DNA from: JAPOXR01 sp963662395
GTDB lineage: Bacteria; Pseudomonadota; Alphaproteobacteria; Rhodobacterales; Rhodobacteraceae
Length of the DNA: 64,000 nt
Assembly (NCBI GenBank): GCA_963662395.1
Contig: OY759511.1
Location: 1,178,001-1,242,000, forward strand
Direction of reading: 5' to 3'
Made by a program: the position numbers and the translations under genes. The notes under the pieces were generated by a model, which saw only the letters and a program-made list of their open reading frames with translations, was not told where the DNA came from and did not search any database. Below, in pieces: positions 44,280-54,328 of this stretch; position 1 is the stretch's first letter; every line of letters begins with the position of its first letter.

Positions 44280-47038
44280 GCCGCCAGCGCCTCGTTCACT
44301 TCGGCCATGACGTCATCCATGCTGTCGCCGAAGAGGAGATGCATGCGGCCCAGCCCGCCATGGGCATCAAACGGGGCCAGCTCCATATCGTCACGCTCGA
44401 CGATGAAGGAGGTGGCAAGGTGGTCGCGGATCATGCGCAGCCAGGCCATCTGCTCCTCGGAGAACTTCTCGCCTGCTCCGGCGTGTCGCTTCAGAACCCA
44501 GTTCTGGAAGTTGCGCCGCACCCGGTCTGAATGGCGGGTCAACGTCTTGTCCAAACCGCAGACGCGGCGAATGAGGGCGACAAGCGCCGTAAGGTCGCCG
44601 GCCGGGCTCTCGCCCCTGTAGTCGTCGAGATGCGCATAGGCCCGCCAGACTGTCAGCGGAGCAAGGCGTGGACGGTCCTGTTTTAGCTTCTCCAGCACGC
44701 CCTTGATCATGGCATAGGTCACCTCGGCCCGCCGTGCAGGCTGCGTGAAGTAGATGGTCAACGCCTCGATCTCGTCGCGGTGCTCGTCGAGATAATCCTC
44801 GAATTCCTGTGCGATCTTTCCTGCGTTCCTCGTCACATCCCCGGCCCATTCGGCGCGTTGGAGCGTGTCGAGATTGTCATGGTCGATGGTCTGCTCGTGG
44901 TCTCGTCGGACCGTGTCGATGAGATTGATGAGCATTCCGGTGAAGACGTTGGCGGCGTGCGCGACGCGCTCCTCACAGGCAGCATTCATGGCTTTCTCGT
45001 CAGGCTCGGTGTGGCCTGCGGCCTTGGCGTCGGCCTCGACCTTGTCCGGGTCGATGGCATCAAACAGGTCGCGGACAATAGTTGTGAGGGGTCTACCTGC
45101 TTCCTTTGCGATCTTTGTCTGGTCTTCTGCACCGAGTTTGTGGTCGAGGCGCGCAAGGCGTGCCGCCAGCGAACTCACCGTCTCCTCGGACCTATCACCC
45201 ATCATGAGCCCCATGGCAAGATCCTTGAGCGGGACCGAAGGCTTGATGTCGAGCGGTTGGCTGGCGGTCTTGAGGGACCGGGTGACGCCGACAGCATCGA
45301 CAATGACATAGTGCGTCTTGGCCTGTGCGGAAGGCGTGACCTTTTGCAGATTGTCCGGTGTGAGGACACGGGTGCCGCGGCCTTTCATCTGTTCGAAGTA
45401 GTTCCGCGATTTCACGTCGCGCATGAACAGCAGGCACTCGAGCGGTCTGACATCGGTGCCAGTGGCGATCATGTCCACGGTGACGGCAATGCGGGGGTTG
45501 TAGTCGTTGCGCAAAGCCGAGAGGGAGGACTTTGGATTCTTGGCGCCGTTGGTGATCTTGCGGCAGAAATCATTGCCCTGACCAAACTCCTGCCGAACAG
45601 TCTGGATGATGTCGTCTGCGTGGCTGTCGGTCTTCGCAAAGATCAGGGTCTTGGGCAGTTCCCTGCGGCCAGGGAACATCTCCGGCCACTTGTCGCGGAA
45701 CGTGCGGATGACCGTCCGGATCTGGTCGGGGATCACGATCGAGCGATCGAGTTGGGCAGGTGTGAACTCTTCGTCTTCTTCCTGTATCTCCCAGCGGCGG
45801 TCACGTGTTTCACGGACGCGTTTCTCGACAAGTTGTTCCGCTGTCAGTGTTCCGCCTTCACGGGTGACCTGGGTATCGATGAGATAGATCTCGTTGCCGA
45901 CGTTTACGCCGTCGGCCACTGCCTGTTCGTGGCTGTACTCGCTGACCACGTTCTTCTGGAAGAACCCGTAGGTACGATTGTCCGGTGTGGCGGTGAGTCC
46001 CATCAGGTGGGCGTCGAAGTACTCGATCACCTGGCGCCAGAGGTTGTAGATCGACCGATGACACTCGTCGATGACGACTACATCGAAACTCTCTGGAGGG
46101 AGCTTGGCATTGTATACGACCGGAAGAGGATTCCTGGGTAGCCATGTCCGTTCCCCGGGGTGTTCATCATCCATGCCTTCAGCCAGTTCCTCGCCCTTCA
46201 GGACGGCGTACATGCGCTGTATTGTGGAGATGACAACCTGGCTGTCGCCTGCGATGTGGGGGGAGGCGAGACGCTGGACGTTGTAGAGTTCAGTGAACTT
46301 GCGGTTGTCGTCGTTGGGAATGAAGGCCATGAACTCCTGTTCCGCCTGCTCGCCCAGGTTGCGGGTATCGACAAGGAAGAGGATGCGGCGGGCACCTGCA
46401 TGCTTCAGCAGGCGGTAGATTTGCGTGATCGCGGTGAAGGTCTTGCCCGAACCGGTTGCCATCTGGACCAGCGCCCGTGGCCTGTCTGCCTTCAGCGAGG
46501 CTTCGAGATTGGTGACTGCGTTGATCTGGCACTCGCGCAGGCCGGTCGGGTTCAGCGGTGGAAGCGAGGAAAGTCCCGACCGGAATGAGTGGGAGGCGAG
46601 CGTCCAAACCTTGAGGGTTTCCGGACGGTGGAAGGAGAAGATTTCGCGGGAGCGGGGCTTGGGATCGCGCCCGTCGGTGAACCGCGTGATCTGCCCGGTG
46701 CTTTCGTAGAGAAAGGGCAATGGCTTGGCGTTCGAGACCCATTTCAGCTTCGCCGTGGCATAACCTTCGGACTGTTCCTCGACGGTGGTCAGCTTGGCTC
46801 CCCAGCTGTCCGGCTTGGCTTCGATGACGCCAACGGCCCGCCGGTCGGCAAAGAGAACGTAGTCAGCGGGACCAGCGTCGGTCTGGTATTCGCGCACCGC
46901 GATGCCCCGGCCTGCACCGAAGTCGAGTGCGTCCTTGTCCTGTACATGCCAGCCTGCTGCCCGGAGGCGATCGTCGATCCGGTCGCGGGCAACCTCTTCC
47001 GGGGTTTGGTTGATGTCATCCGACATGCGTTCACTCAT
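44276..47038 (-). CDS. hsdR: Type I restriction endonuclease subunit R
   Basis: A 920-residue EcoEI-like HsdR. The N-terminal nuclease domain has the PD-(D/E)XK pattern in GPADYVLFADRRAVGVIEAK. The translocase has Walker A MATGSGKTFTAI, DECHRSIYNLW (DEAH-like), LTATPDN and the helicase motif VI region QMKGRGTRVL. A C-terminal helical domain binds HsdM. The start is uncertain between 47038 and 47026 (MSDDINQTPEEVARDRIDDR). It is first in the operon, and all downstream genes overlap. Confidence 0.94.
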   Translation of the reverse strand: MSERMSDDINQTPEEVARDRIDDRLRAAGWHVQDKDALDFGAGRGIAVREYQTDAGPADYVLFADRRAVGVIEAKPDSWGAKLTTVEEQSEGYATAKLKWVSNAKPLPFLYESTGQITRFTDGRDPKPRSREIFSFHRPETLKVWTLASHSFRSGLSSLPPLNPTGLRECQINAVTNLEASLKADRPRALVQMATGSGKTFTAITQIYRLLKHAGARRILFLVDTRNLGEQAEQEFMAFIPNDDNRKFTELYNVQRLASPHIAGDSQVVISTIQRMYAVLKGEELAEGMDDEHPGERTWLPRNPLPVVYNAKLPPESFDVVVIDECHRSIYNLWRQVIEYFDAHLMGLTATPDNRTYGFFQKNVVSEYSHEQAVADGVNVGNEIYLIDTQVTREGGTLTAEQLVEKRVRETRDRRWEIQEEDEEFTPAQLDRSIVIPDQIRTVIRTFRDKWPEMFPGRRELPKTLIFAKTDSHADDIIQTVRQEFGQGNDFCRKITNGAKNPKSSLSALRNDYNPRIAVTVDMIATGTDVRPLECLLFMRDVKSRNYFEQMKGRGTRVLTPDNLQKVTPSAQAKTHYVIVDAVGVTRSLKTASQPLDIKPSVPLKDLAMGLMMGDRSEETVSSLAARLARLDHKLGAEDQTKIAKEAGRPLTTIVRDLFDAIDPDKVEADAKAAGHTEPDEKAMNAACEERVAHAANVFTGMLINLIDTVRRDHEQTIDHDNLDTLQRAEWAGDVTRNAGKIAQEFEDYLDEHRDEIEALTIYFTQPARRAEVTYAMIKGVLEKLKQDRPRLAPLTVWRAYAHLDDYRGESPAGDLTALVALIRRVCGLDKTLTRHSDRVRRNFQNWVLKRHAGAGEKFSEEQMAWLRMIRDHLATSFIVERDDMELAPFDAHGGLGRMHLLFGDSMDDVMAEVNEALAA

Positions 47039-47590
47039 GTCTTCAGGATGGGAAGTGGCCGCAAAGATGCGGGCGGCATGGGTCGCCATCCCGACACCTC
47101 AACTTCTGGCGCGCACTCTTGAAATGAATCTACGGAGGGCTTCGACACTGTCCGGCAATCGAGGGAAGGATAGTCTTGCCCAGGTTCCAGGTGGCGACGT
47201 TGATCTGGTGCGAGGCCGTTTCTCCCGCGATGGGGTGTCTCAATTGAAGCAGCAGACCGCAATTCTAGAACTACGCCGGTCTCTGTTGCGTCCGGGATCG
47301 TCGGCGCGACCGACCCGCCTGGCTCGTTCAAGCTGAAACCGTTCATGTCCTGATTTCTAGACTTCGGCACTGTCATCGTCAATTTGCGGCAGTGTCCATG
47401 GTTTGCTGCCGCGGTTCGAGACCGCGCTCAGCCGCGCAATGGACCGCCTCTTCGTGTCCCGGCAGGCCGCACAGCAATATGAGGTCATTGGTCCAGAACA
47501 GTAAGCCCGGACGCGAAGAAGGGGCAGGAGTAGAGTCGAGGGGAGGCGCGCCGAGCGGTAGACCGAGAGAGTAGCCGTTTCCGGCGGCTT
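47039..47590. other. Stretch upstream of hsdR, no gene seen
   Basis: About 550 bp between the hsdR start and the group II intron remnant. It should contain the operon promoter, but no clear -35/-10 pair was found. The overlapping short ORFs have no recognisable domain. Confidence 0.45.
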
Positions 47591-47651
47591 TCGCCAGATG
47601 CCGGTGCCTCGGTCCCGGTCCTGGCCTGCGCCTCCTCACCCCCCGCTCATC

Positions 47652-47683
47652 AGACCGGATTTGCGGGTCTCCCGCATCCGGCT
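47652..47683 (-). ncRNA. Group II intron domain V-like hairpin
   Basis: The reverse strand folds AGCCGGATGCGGG-AGA-CCCGCAAATCCGGTCT. This is a 30-odd-nt stem with a short terminal loop and an internal bulge, like catalytic domain V, just downstream of the RT stop. The usual AGC catalytic triad is seen at the base. Confidence 0.55.
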
Positions 47684-47694
47684 GGCGGGCGGGA

Positions 47695-48970
47695 TCATGT
47701 CTTCGCCCACGGAAGGCTTCCGGTCTTCGGCACCAGGCGAGTGAGGCCGCAGGCTCTCCACAGCTTCTGGTCCGGAGGCCGCACATGCTTCCCGGTCCCG
47801 ACCTCGTGCTTGTGACAGAGCCGTTGCCTGCACCGCCCGGCCCGTGTGTTCGCCGGCCGACCGACAGGCCGGACCGGCCTGGCCAGGATCGCAGTCCTTC
47901 GCCCATCCGGACAACATCCGGTCAAGGCGTTCCACCATGTTCCCGGGCAGGTCAGCGCGTTCCTGCCTGTGGTCATCCAACCGACCTTGCGGCGGATGCC
48001 CTGAACGCTCGCCCTGCTCGGGCGGGTGCCGACATATGACCCCTTTCCCCGGGCCCGCCAGTTGCGTCCAATCCGGTATCCGGGGAATTTGAGCGGCTCC
48101 TCGGGACATCGCAGGCATCGGGTCTCGTGTTCGCCGGCCGGCAGCTTCAGACTGTCCGTGATACGCTCGGGCCCTGGCAGCATTTCCGCTGCCGGGGCTC
48201 GGCCGATCACGCACGAATCATCCGCATGATCGACGATCTCCGAGTGAAAGCGCCGGGCAAGGCCCCGCACCTTCCGGCCCGGCGAGGCGGCGCATGCAGA
48301 TATTCGAGGCCAGCGGAGGCACCTTGCGGTGTTCCTTTCCGCTGCTTGCGAGCACGGCTGGTGCGGCACCTGCCGCCCTTGCCGTCCTCCTCTTCTACCG
48401 GCATTTCCAGCCACGCCTTGATGAGTCCGGGCATGCGGCCATCGCTCACATGACGGGCGATGCTCTTCATCGGTTCGGCGTGCGGTATCTCGCCGAAGTC
48501 GTTGGACAGGGCTGCCCACGACCTCGCCGTGCCCCGTGTTCAGGAGCTTGTGGACACGGCACGCCGCATCTCTTGCACTCCGTCCCGGACGCCAGGCATG
48601 TTGCTCCGGTTGCAGGTCGGCCTCGAATATCGGCTCCAGCACGAGCATGGCCGATATCCGTGCCACCCGGTCACGTATGCAGGGTATGCCCGATGGCCGG
48701 AACTGGCCGGGCTGCCTCGATGGTATCATGCGCCGGCGCACCGGTCCCGGCACATGGGTCTCTTCCGGATTTCCTTCGACAGTTCCCCGAGCCATCGCTC
48801 CGGCCCATGCCTCTCGATCCGGCCTGCCGTCTCCCCGTCTGTCCCGGCAGCCCCGCCACCCTGGCGGACCCTTTCCCGGGCTTCCACGAGGAAATCCATT
48901 CGCCAGACCTTGTCTGCGAGGGCATGAAAGCGGCAGTCGGCATCGACGTCGCTTGTCGCTCTGCAGCACG
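47695..48970 (-). pseudogene. Group II intron reverse transcriptase/maturase, frameshifted
   Basis: Pieces of LtrA-like protein lie in order but in different frames. They are ARERVRQGGGAAGTDGETAG; GPERWLGELSKEIRKRP; PSGIPCIRDRVARISAMLVL then EPIFEADLQPEQHAWRPGRS (RT domain); LKFPGYRIGRNWRARGKG and SYVGTRPSRASVQGIRRKV (maturase region); and an ending like LVPKTGSLPWAKT. The YADD catalytic box is not recoverable intact (a VDHADDSCV-like stretch stands there). Several frameshifts are needed to rebuild it, so it is dead. Confidence 0.7.
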
Positions 48971-49731
48971 TTCCGGAGTTTCCGAACCCTGCATGACCCT
49001 GCCCGGCTTTTGCCAGTGGCCATGCCTTGCCTCCTTTCCATGCCGTTCCCGAAGTCGGGCCCCTTCCCTCGACCGGCATTACCCGGCGTCTCCGGTCATA
49101 CGGGCCTGTCCGCCTGCCGGCCCGGCCTGACCCTCGCGGGGTGCCGGTTGGCCTGTGCCGGCCACCTGACAGGGCTTCCCGTGTTGCCACGTCTTCCATC
49201 TTTCATGCGTGCCGGCGCCATTGTCCCGGCGGGAGTGGTTCGGTGCCTCTGTCGCTTGCTTCCCGGACCGCCATCGGCCTTCCCCATGACTTCGCCGGGT
49301 CGGCTCCCGCACATGATCTTTTCGAGGCCTGCTCGACGTTCACACGTGTTCCGGCCCGCATGTTCGCTGAACTGCTCGAGCGCAGTCCTTTGCCGGCAAG
49401 GTGCTTCAACCTGCATCGTTGCCTCCGCAAGCCGCCCTGGCTGCTGCCAACCGGAAGCGACAATTGTCGGGTGGGTTTTGCACCCACAAGGAAGGCGCGC
49501 CTTTCCACGGCGCACGAAATTCCCGATCCGGTGTTTGTAGCGCTTGCAAGCGGGCGGCACTTATGTTGCGGTCTGTTTTACGTTAGCGCTGTTCGTGCGC
49601 AGCCACATGTGATCCGCACGAGGGAACCGGACGGGGGCGCAAAACGGCCGCACCCGTAGGGCCAATCCGCGCTGGGGCGGCGGCCCTACGATGAAACCAA
49701 TAGCGCAGAGCCCGGGCCAAGGGGCGGCCTT

Positions 49732-49938
49732 GTGCTGCCGCTTGGGGAAGCCCTTGATCAGATCGCCACTACCGATACCTTCTGGACCTGGACCTGGGAA
49801 AAAATGTGCAAAGTCGAACTTGGGGCTGTTGAGGTTTCAAAGCAGGGCAGACACAAGAAGGTCCTGATGGTCCCGATCACCCGCTGGCGCGGCCCTTCAG
49901 GGTGGAATCGGGGAATGATTGTCTCAGATCCAAGATAG
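49732..49938 (+). CDS. Small hypothetical ORF, possibly a gene fragment
   Basis: 68 codons from a GTG, reading DQIATTDTFWTWTWEKMCKV, ELGAVEVSKQGRHKKVLMVP then ITRWRGPSGWNRGMIVSDPR. The wording looks protein-like, but no family is recognised. It starts just after the intron remnant, so it may be the 3' end of an interrupted gene. The next gene begins 20 bp after its stop. Confidence 0.35.
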   Translation: MLPLGEALDQIATTDTFWTWTWEKMCKVELGAVEVSKQGRHKKVLMVPITRWRGPSGWNRGMIVSDPR

Positions 49939-49957
49939 CAGGTTGGATGGCTGCAAG

Positions 49958-50836
49958 ATGAATATTGAAGCAGACCTGAAACAGATACTGAAGTCACAAT
50001 TCGACATGCACGGAATTGTCCATGACGACACTGCAGATATCTGTGACCTGGCCAGCAATTTCCTGGAGATGACAAACAGGAGGATTTCCCCCTGCCCCCG
50101 GAACGTCATCTTTTCCGACGAAATTCATTCCTCCCTGGGTAAGCTCTTGCAGGCAGCCGAGCGGTCGCCGGAGGAACAGAAAAAGGCACGGGAAGCCTGG
50201 GGGGCAGTGTTTCTGCTCAGGCAACAGCTTACTGCAGGTGACAATGTCATTGGTTTCTTGAGCAAGGGCATTTGCCATGCCAGAGGGGCACGAAGCAGGG
50301 ACGGCCTTCTATGGGACTACGGGATGCACCACTTTCACCTCAGCAAGGAAATGGAAGAGTCGGGGTTTGCAGAACGGTCTGACTATCTGCTGCTTGCCAT
50401 CGTGACTGGAGAAACCGCGTATTTTGTGGACGTTAGGCCGCACAGAGACCCTCAAGGCCTTCAATGGGTGCGGCAGGACCTGTTAGGAATTGTGCATTCC
50501 AACTGGCCGGAACTGATTGAACGGAATGTTCTTCACGGTGTCTCGGGAACGTGTGTGATCGATGAAGCAAAGAAGGATCTCAGAAGAAAGAACGCAAATC
50601 TTGCCACCGAGCTGGGCGATCGTGCCATAGCACCGCTTGGCGGAGGAGTCGCGTCGGATGGCTCAAGCATAATGTGCAGGTTTGCACCGAATACGATGGA
50701 GCATCCATGTCTGCCTGCAAGGGGTTTTTTGAAGATTTCCCCAGGTCCTGTAAATTCCATGCACGGATCATGCAGCAATTCTCCACAGTCCGGCCGTGCG
50801 GCCAGGCGCGCCAATCAGCGCCGTCGCAGCAGGTAG
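49958..50836 (+). CDS. Conserved hypothetical protein, C-terminus altered next to an IS110 element
   Basis: 292 residues starting MNIEADLKQILKSQFDMHGI. Conserved-looking parts are GLLWDYGMHHFHLSKEMEES, YLLLAIVTGETAYFVDVRPH and DPQGLQWVRQDLLGIVHSNW. I recognise the pattern from other unnamed bacterial proteins, but no function is known. From about residue 245 the sequence loses character (MCRFAPNTMEHPCLPARGFL, then low-complexity Ser/Arg), and the stop is 41 bp from the IS110 transposase end. The true 3' end has probably been replaced by IS DNA. It is more AT-rich than core genes. Confidence 0.6.
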   Translation: MNIEADLKQILKSQFDMHGIVHDDTADICDLASNFLEMTNRRISPCPRNVIFSDEIHSSLGKLLQAAERSPEEQKKAREAWGAVFLLRQQLTAGDNVIGFLSKGICHARGARSRDGLLWDYGMHHFHLSKEMEESGFAERSDYLLLAIVTGETAYFVDVRPHRDPQGLQWVRQDLLGIVHSNWPELIERNVLHGVSGTCVIDEAKKDLRRKNANLATELGDRAIAPLGGGVASDGSSIMCRFAPNTMEHPCLPARGFLKISPGPVNSMHGSCSNSPQSGRAARRANQRRRSR

Positions 50837-50877
50837 CGGCAGTGCCTGTTTCACCGGCATCGCGCCGCTGCCGGCGG

Positions 50878-51816
50878 TCAACCCGGTGCCCGCGCGGGCC
50901 ACATGCGGCCATCGCGCAGCAGGGCATTGGCGGTCACGATCAGCTTCCGCATGACGGCGACCAGGGCCACCTTGTGGTGCCCTCCCCGCTCCCTGAGCCG
51001 GCCGTTGAGCGCCTTCATGTCGGGGCTCCGGGCCATTGCCGTCATTGCCGCCATGAAGAGGACATCGCGAGGCCTCTTCCGCCCGCCGCTGATGTGCCGC
51101 GCGCCCTTCATGCCGCCGCTGTCGCGGGCAAAGGGTGCCACGCCGATGAGCGCCGCCGCCTGGCGGCCCCCGATACTGCCAAGCTCACCCATCCAGCAGA
51201 TCAGCGCTGCCGCGGTGACCGGGCCGATGCCGGGGATCGACATCAGGACCCGGTAGCTCTCGGCATGGCCGGCCTCGCCGGCAATCAGCTTCCTGATCTC
51301 CCGGTCATAGGTGGCGATGGCCTTGTCAATCCAGGCAACGAGGCGGGGAAGCCTTGACCTCGGGACCGGATCGCCGGGCCCGGAGAGGATTTGCCGGTCT
51401 CGTGCCCGCCGGCCGGCCGGATGTTCCCGTGCCACCGGCATGTCACCGGGATCATCGAGGAGGCTCCGGCGCGGCTGCGCGGCCGGCAGGTCGGCAAAGG
51501 CAACGCCGAAAGCAGCAAGCACCCCGGCATCTGCCCGGTCGGTTCTTGCCAGCCGGCCGCCGGCCCCGGCAAAGTCCCGGGACTGGCGGGTATGGGCCAC
51601 GCAGGCCGCAAGGCCCTTCACATGCAGCGACTGCAGCAATGCCCGGTGATGGCGCCCGGCAGCCTCGAGGATTACCCGGCCGGCTTCCTTGCCTCCGGAC
51701 CATTCGGCAATGGCCCGACAGCCGTCCCGGCCACCCGTGAGCCTTCTGTCTTCTCCATCCGGGTGGATGTCGAGTTTGTCCTTGCCGACGCGGGTGCCGG
51801 CCACCAGGCCGGTCAT
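50878..51816 (-). CDS. IS110-family transposase
   Basis: A 312-residue DEDD recombinase of IS110 elements. The C-terminal transposase_20 part is clear: LMSIPGIGPVTAAALICWMG, then ALIGVAPFARDSGGMKGARH with the serine region. The N-terminal RuvC-like part has ILEAAGRHHRALLQSL and LARTDRADAGVLAAF. The first Asp motif, normally GIDVSK or similar, reads AGTRVGK, so that acidic residue is Arg. The start at 51816 follows AGGAG. A long non-coding region upstream fits the bridge-RNA end of such elements. Confidence 0.85.
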   Translation of the reverse strand: MTGLVAGTRVGKDKLDIHPDGEDRRLTGGRDGCRAIAEWSGGKEAGRVILEAAGRHHRALLQSLHVKGLAACVAHTRQSRDFAGAGGRLARTDRADAGVLAAFGVAFADLPAAQPRRSLLDDPGDMPVAREHPAGRRARDRQILSGPGDPVPRSRLPRLVAWIDKAIATYDREIRKLIAGEAGHAESYRVLMSIPGIGPVTAAALICWMGELGSIGGRQAAALIGVAPFARDSGGMKGARHISGGRKRPRDVLFMAAMTAMARSPDMKALNGRLRERGGHHKVALVAVMRKLIVTANALLRDGRMWPARAPG

Positions 51817-52175
51817 GTCTCCTGCTCCTCTCCCCGCGATGATCCGGTTCCTGACCCGGGCATCCATCCAGGACCCGGGAGACTGTCGGGAAGGCGGGAA
51901 GGCCGTGCTCCATCACCGATCCGTTTTCGTGATCCGGGTGGATCCCGGTCCGACCCGCCTTGCGGGGCTGATGCCCCGCTTCGCCGTTGCCGGACAGTCA
52001 GGCCACGGAGCTGGCAACGGCGATCCCGTGTGAAGAATGGAGACGTGGAAGCGGCACGGCAACCGCGGAGTTTTCCACGGGAAGGCCCGCGCGCGACAAT
52101 GTACAACCCCTTTCTCTTCCTGTTCCCCCTGTGCTGGTCATGCGAGTGGACGCCCCCTCCGGACGGCGTCCACTC
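51817..52175 (-). ncRNA. IS110 non-coding end, possible bridge-RNA region
   Basis: GC-rich DNA continues about 360 bp upstream of the transposase start and ends with a perfect 11-bp hairpin: GAGTGGACGCC (52144-52154) against 52165-52175. After 52180 the DNA becomes AT-rich. IS110 elements carry a structured guide RNA in the non-coding end before the transposase gene, and this is the right place. I did not fold it or identify target loops. Confidence 0.35.
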
Positions 52176-52180
52176 CATCG

Positions 52181-52540
52181 CTTAGTTCATGAAACAGTTC
52201 TACGCCGGTCAAAAGAATAACAAGATTGGTTGGCATTGAGTAATGATCCGGCCTTCGGGTCCACCTTACAAATGGTAACAGTAAACGTCGTTCATTGTCG
52301 GTAAATGTCGGTCGGAGCATGGAGATAACTATCGCAGAGCCAGGAAACTTGCTGCCCAGACGGCGGAGTGAGCCCAGATCATCTCGAGTAATAAGGTCGC
52401 CGTCTCCGAATGATTTCGCTTCACAACTCGCGGCGCCTTTCTCCTCTCTGGCCCCACCATTCCGTGGACAGCTTCACCAGCCGACACCGATTAGTTGACC
52501 ATTCCGTTTAGGTCCCGTCGAACCATGAAAATAGGCCGAA
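52181..52540. other. 360-bp gap between IS110 and IS21
   Basis: AT-richer than the flanking insertion sequences. No ORF with recognisable features was found. It is probably island backbone into which both elements inserted. GCCGAA at 52535-52540 is the left copy of the IS21 target duplication. Confidence 0.5.
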
Positions 52541-52733
52541 TGCAGAATCCGGCAACACTTGACCAGGAATCCGGTCGGACTTGACCAAAGTTCCGGCAAC
52601 ACTTGACGGCATATCCGGCAACACCTGACCGCCGATCCGGCGGTACCTGACGGCAAATCCGGCCGCATTTGACGGTCCGGTCTCTCCCGATACTTCCTCA
52701 TCGATCCGACAATCGAAACGAGGAGGCATGGGC

Positions 52734-54328
52734 ATGAGGAAAGCCGACATGATCAACATCAAGGACATCCTTCGCCAGCGTCACGAGCTTGGTTTGACAC
52801 GAAATGATATCGCCGCCGCGGTCGGCGTGAGCGCCGGTACGGTATCGAACATACTGAAACGGGCAGAGGCGACCGGGCTGTCCTGTTGGCCGCTTCCGGA
52901 CAAGCTTGATGAGGATGCGCTGCGGGACCGGCTCTACCCGCAGGCCGAACGCCAGAGCGAACATGTGCAGCCCGACCGGGAGACCATCATCGCCGAATAC
53001 AAGACTCCCCGCCGTCGCCGGCGGGCCAGGCTGACTCAGCACCATCTCTGGACCGAGTACAGCGAGGAGGCCGTCCTGCAGGGCGGTGAGCCCTGCAGCC
53101 GCAGCCAGTTCTGCGCCCTTCCGAAGGAACAATTGCAGGGAAAGCGCGCAGATACGCAGATGCGTTTCGACCATGCACCGGGGTATTGCGGCATGTCGGC
53201 ATCGAAGGCAAGACGCTGCCCGTTCGCACCGCCACCGCCGAGATCGACGTCGAGATCTTCGTCGCTGTGCTGCCGCATTCGAATCTCGCCCGCGCCGAGG
53301 CGATGCCGAGCCAGAAAATCTGCCACTGGGCGATGGCGCACCGGCGCGCCATGGAATACTTCGGCGGCACGCCCACGATCCGGAGCATCGACAACCTCGA
53401 ATCCGGGGTCGTGAAGGCCGATCGCGAGGATCCCCTTCTCAATCCGACCTTCCGCGAGTTCGCCCGGCATTACGGTCTGGCAATCATCCCGGCACGCTCC
53501 AGAAAGCCGACGGACAAGGGTCCGGTGGAAGCGGCGGTGAAGGCCGTCCAGTCCCGCATCCTGCTGCCGCTACGCCACCAGACCTTCTTCTCCACCGGTG
53601 CCATGAACACCGCCATCCGCCCCGAGGCAGGCAAGCTCAACACCGCGCCGATGGCATCGGGCGAGCGCCGCCGCCAGCTGTTCGAGGCCTCCGAGCGCGC
53701 CGCTCTTGCCCGGTTGCCCGCACATCCTTGGGAATGGGGCGAGTGGCTGACCCGCAAGGTGGCACCGAATGGTCATGTCTCCTACGGGCGCAACAACTAC
53801 TCGGTGCCCGAGGGTCATATCGGCCGCCAGGCCTGCCTGCGCATCGGCGAGCGCATGCTTGAAGTGTTCCTTGACCGGGGCGGCGAGCGCATTGCCGTTC
53901 ATCGGCTGGCGACCGGGCGCAACAGATACGCGACCGAGCCGACACACATGCCTGATCGCCTCAAGGCCGTCCGTGACATCCGCCGACCGGATTACGGCGA
54001 CATCCTGCTCCGGCGGGCCCGCAGCATCGGCAAGCACGCGCTGGCCCGGGCTGAGCGCTGCCTGGCCTCCCGGGACTTCCCCCAGCAGGCCTTCACCACC
54101 GTGCAGGGCATGGTCCGCCTTGCCGAGAGACATGGTGCCGAAAGCGTCGATTCCGCGTGTGCCGAGGCGCTGGACCTGGACCGCCTCGCCTCCGGCTTCC
54201 TGCGGGAACGCCTCAAGGCCAACAGCAAGGCCCCACCGCCCCGCCCGGAGCCGGACGAAATCATCCCCGATCATTCGAACATCCGCGGGGGATCCTACTA
54301 CTCGAATACGAAAGGAGAGACGACATGA
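52734..54328 (+). pseudogene. istA: IS21 transposase IstA, frameshifted
   Basis: The N-terminal helix-turn-helix (DILRQRHELGLTRNDIAAAV, GVSAGTVSNILKRA) runs in one frame to about 53180 (DTQMRFDHAPG). The integrase core continues in another frame (EGKTLPVRTATAEIDVEIFV, AVLPHSNLARAEAM, PLLNPTFREFARHYGLAIIP, SRKPTDKGPVEAAV) to the stop. At the break, the expected first catalytic Asp (VDFAG in relatives) reads VGIEG, so even a ribosomal shift would not restore activity. AGGAGG 7 nt before the ATG supports the start. The stop overlaps istB by 4 bp, as in intact IS21. Confidence 0.85.

Larger units (their letters stand above)
47600..49640 (-). mobile_element. Decayed group II intron
   Basis: The reverse strand carries a broken intron-encoded reverse transcriptase and, past its stop, a domain V-like hairpin. 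About 600 bp of GC-rich non-coding sequence precedes the RT and could correspond to intron domains I-IV. The outer limits are approximate; a reverse-strand GTGCG near 49620 could be the 5' splice end. Exons are not evident. Confidence 0.6.

Noticed and set aside
48536..49540. 334-codon forward ORF over the group II intron
   Set aside because: Low-complexity Pro/Arg/Ser composition; the reverse strand carries recognisable RT segments.
52734..54328. Programmed frameshift in istA
   Set aside because: IS21 IstA is normally a single frame, and a catalytic Asp is lost at the break.
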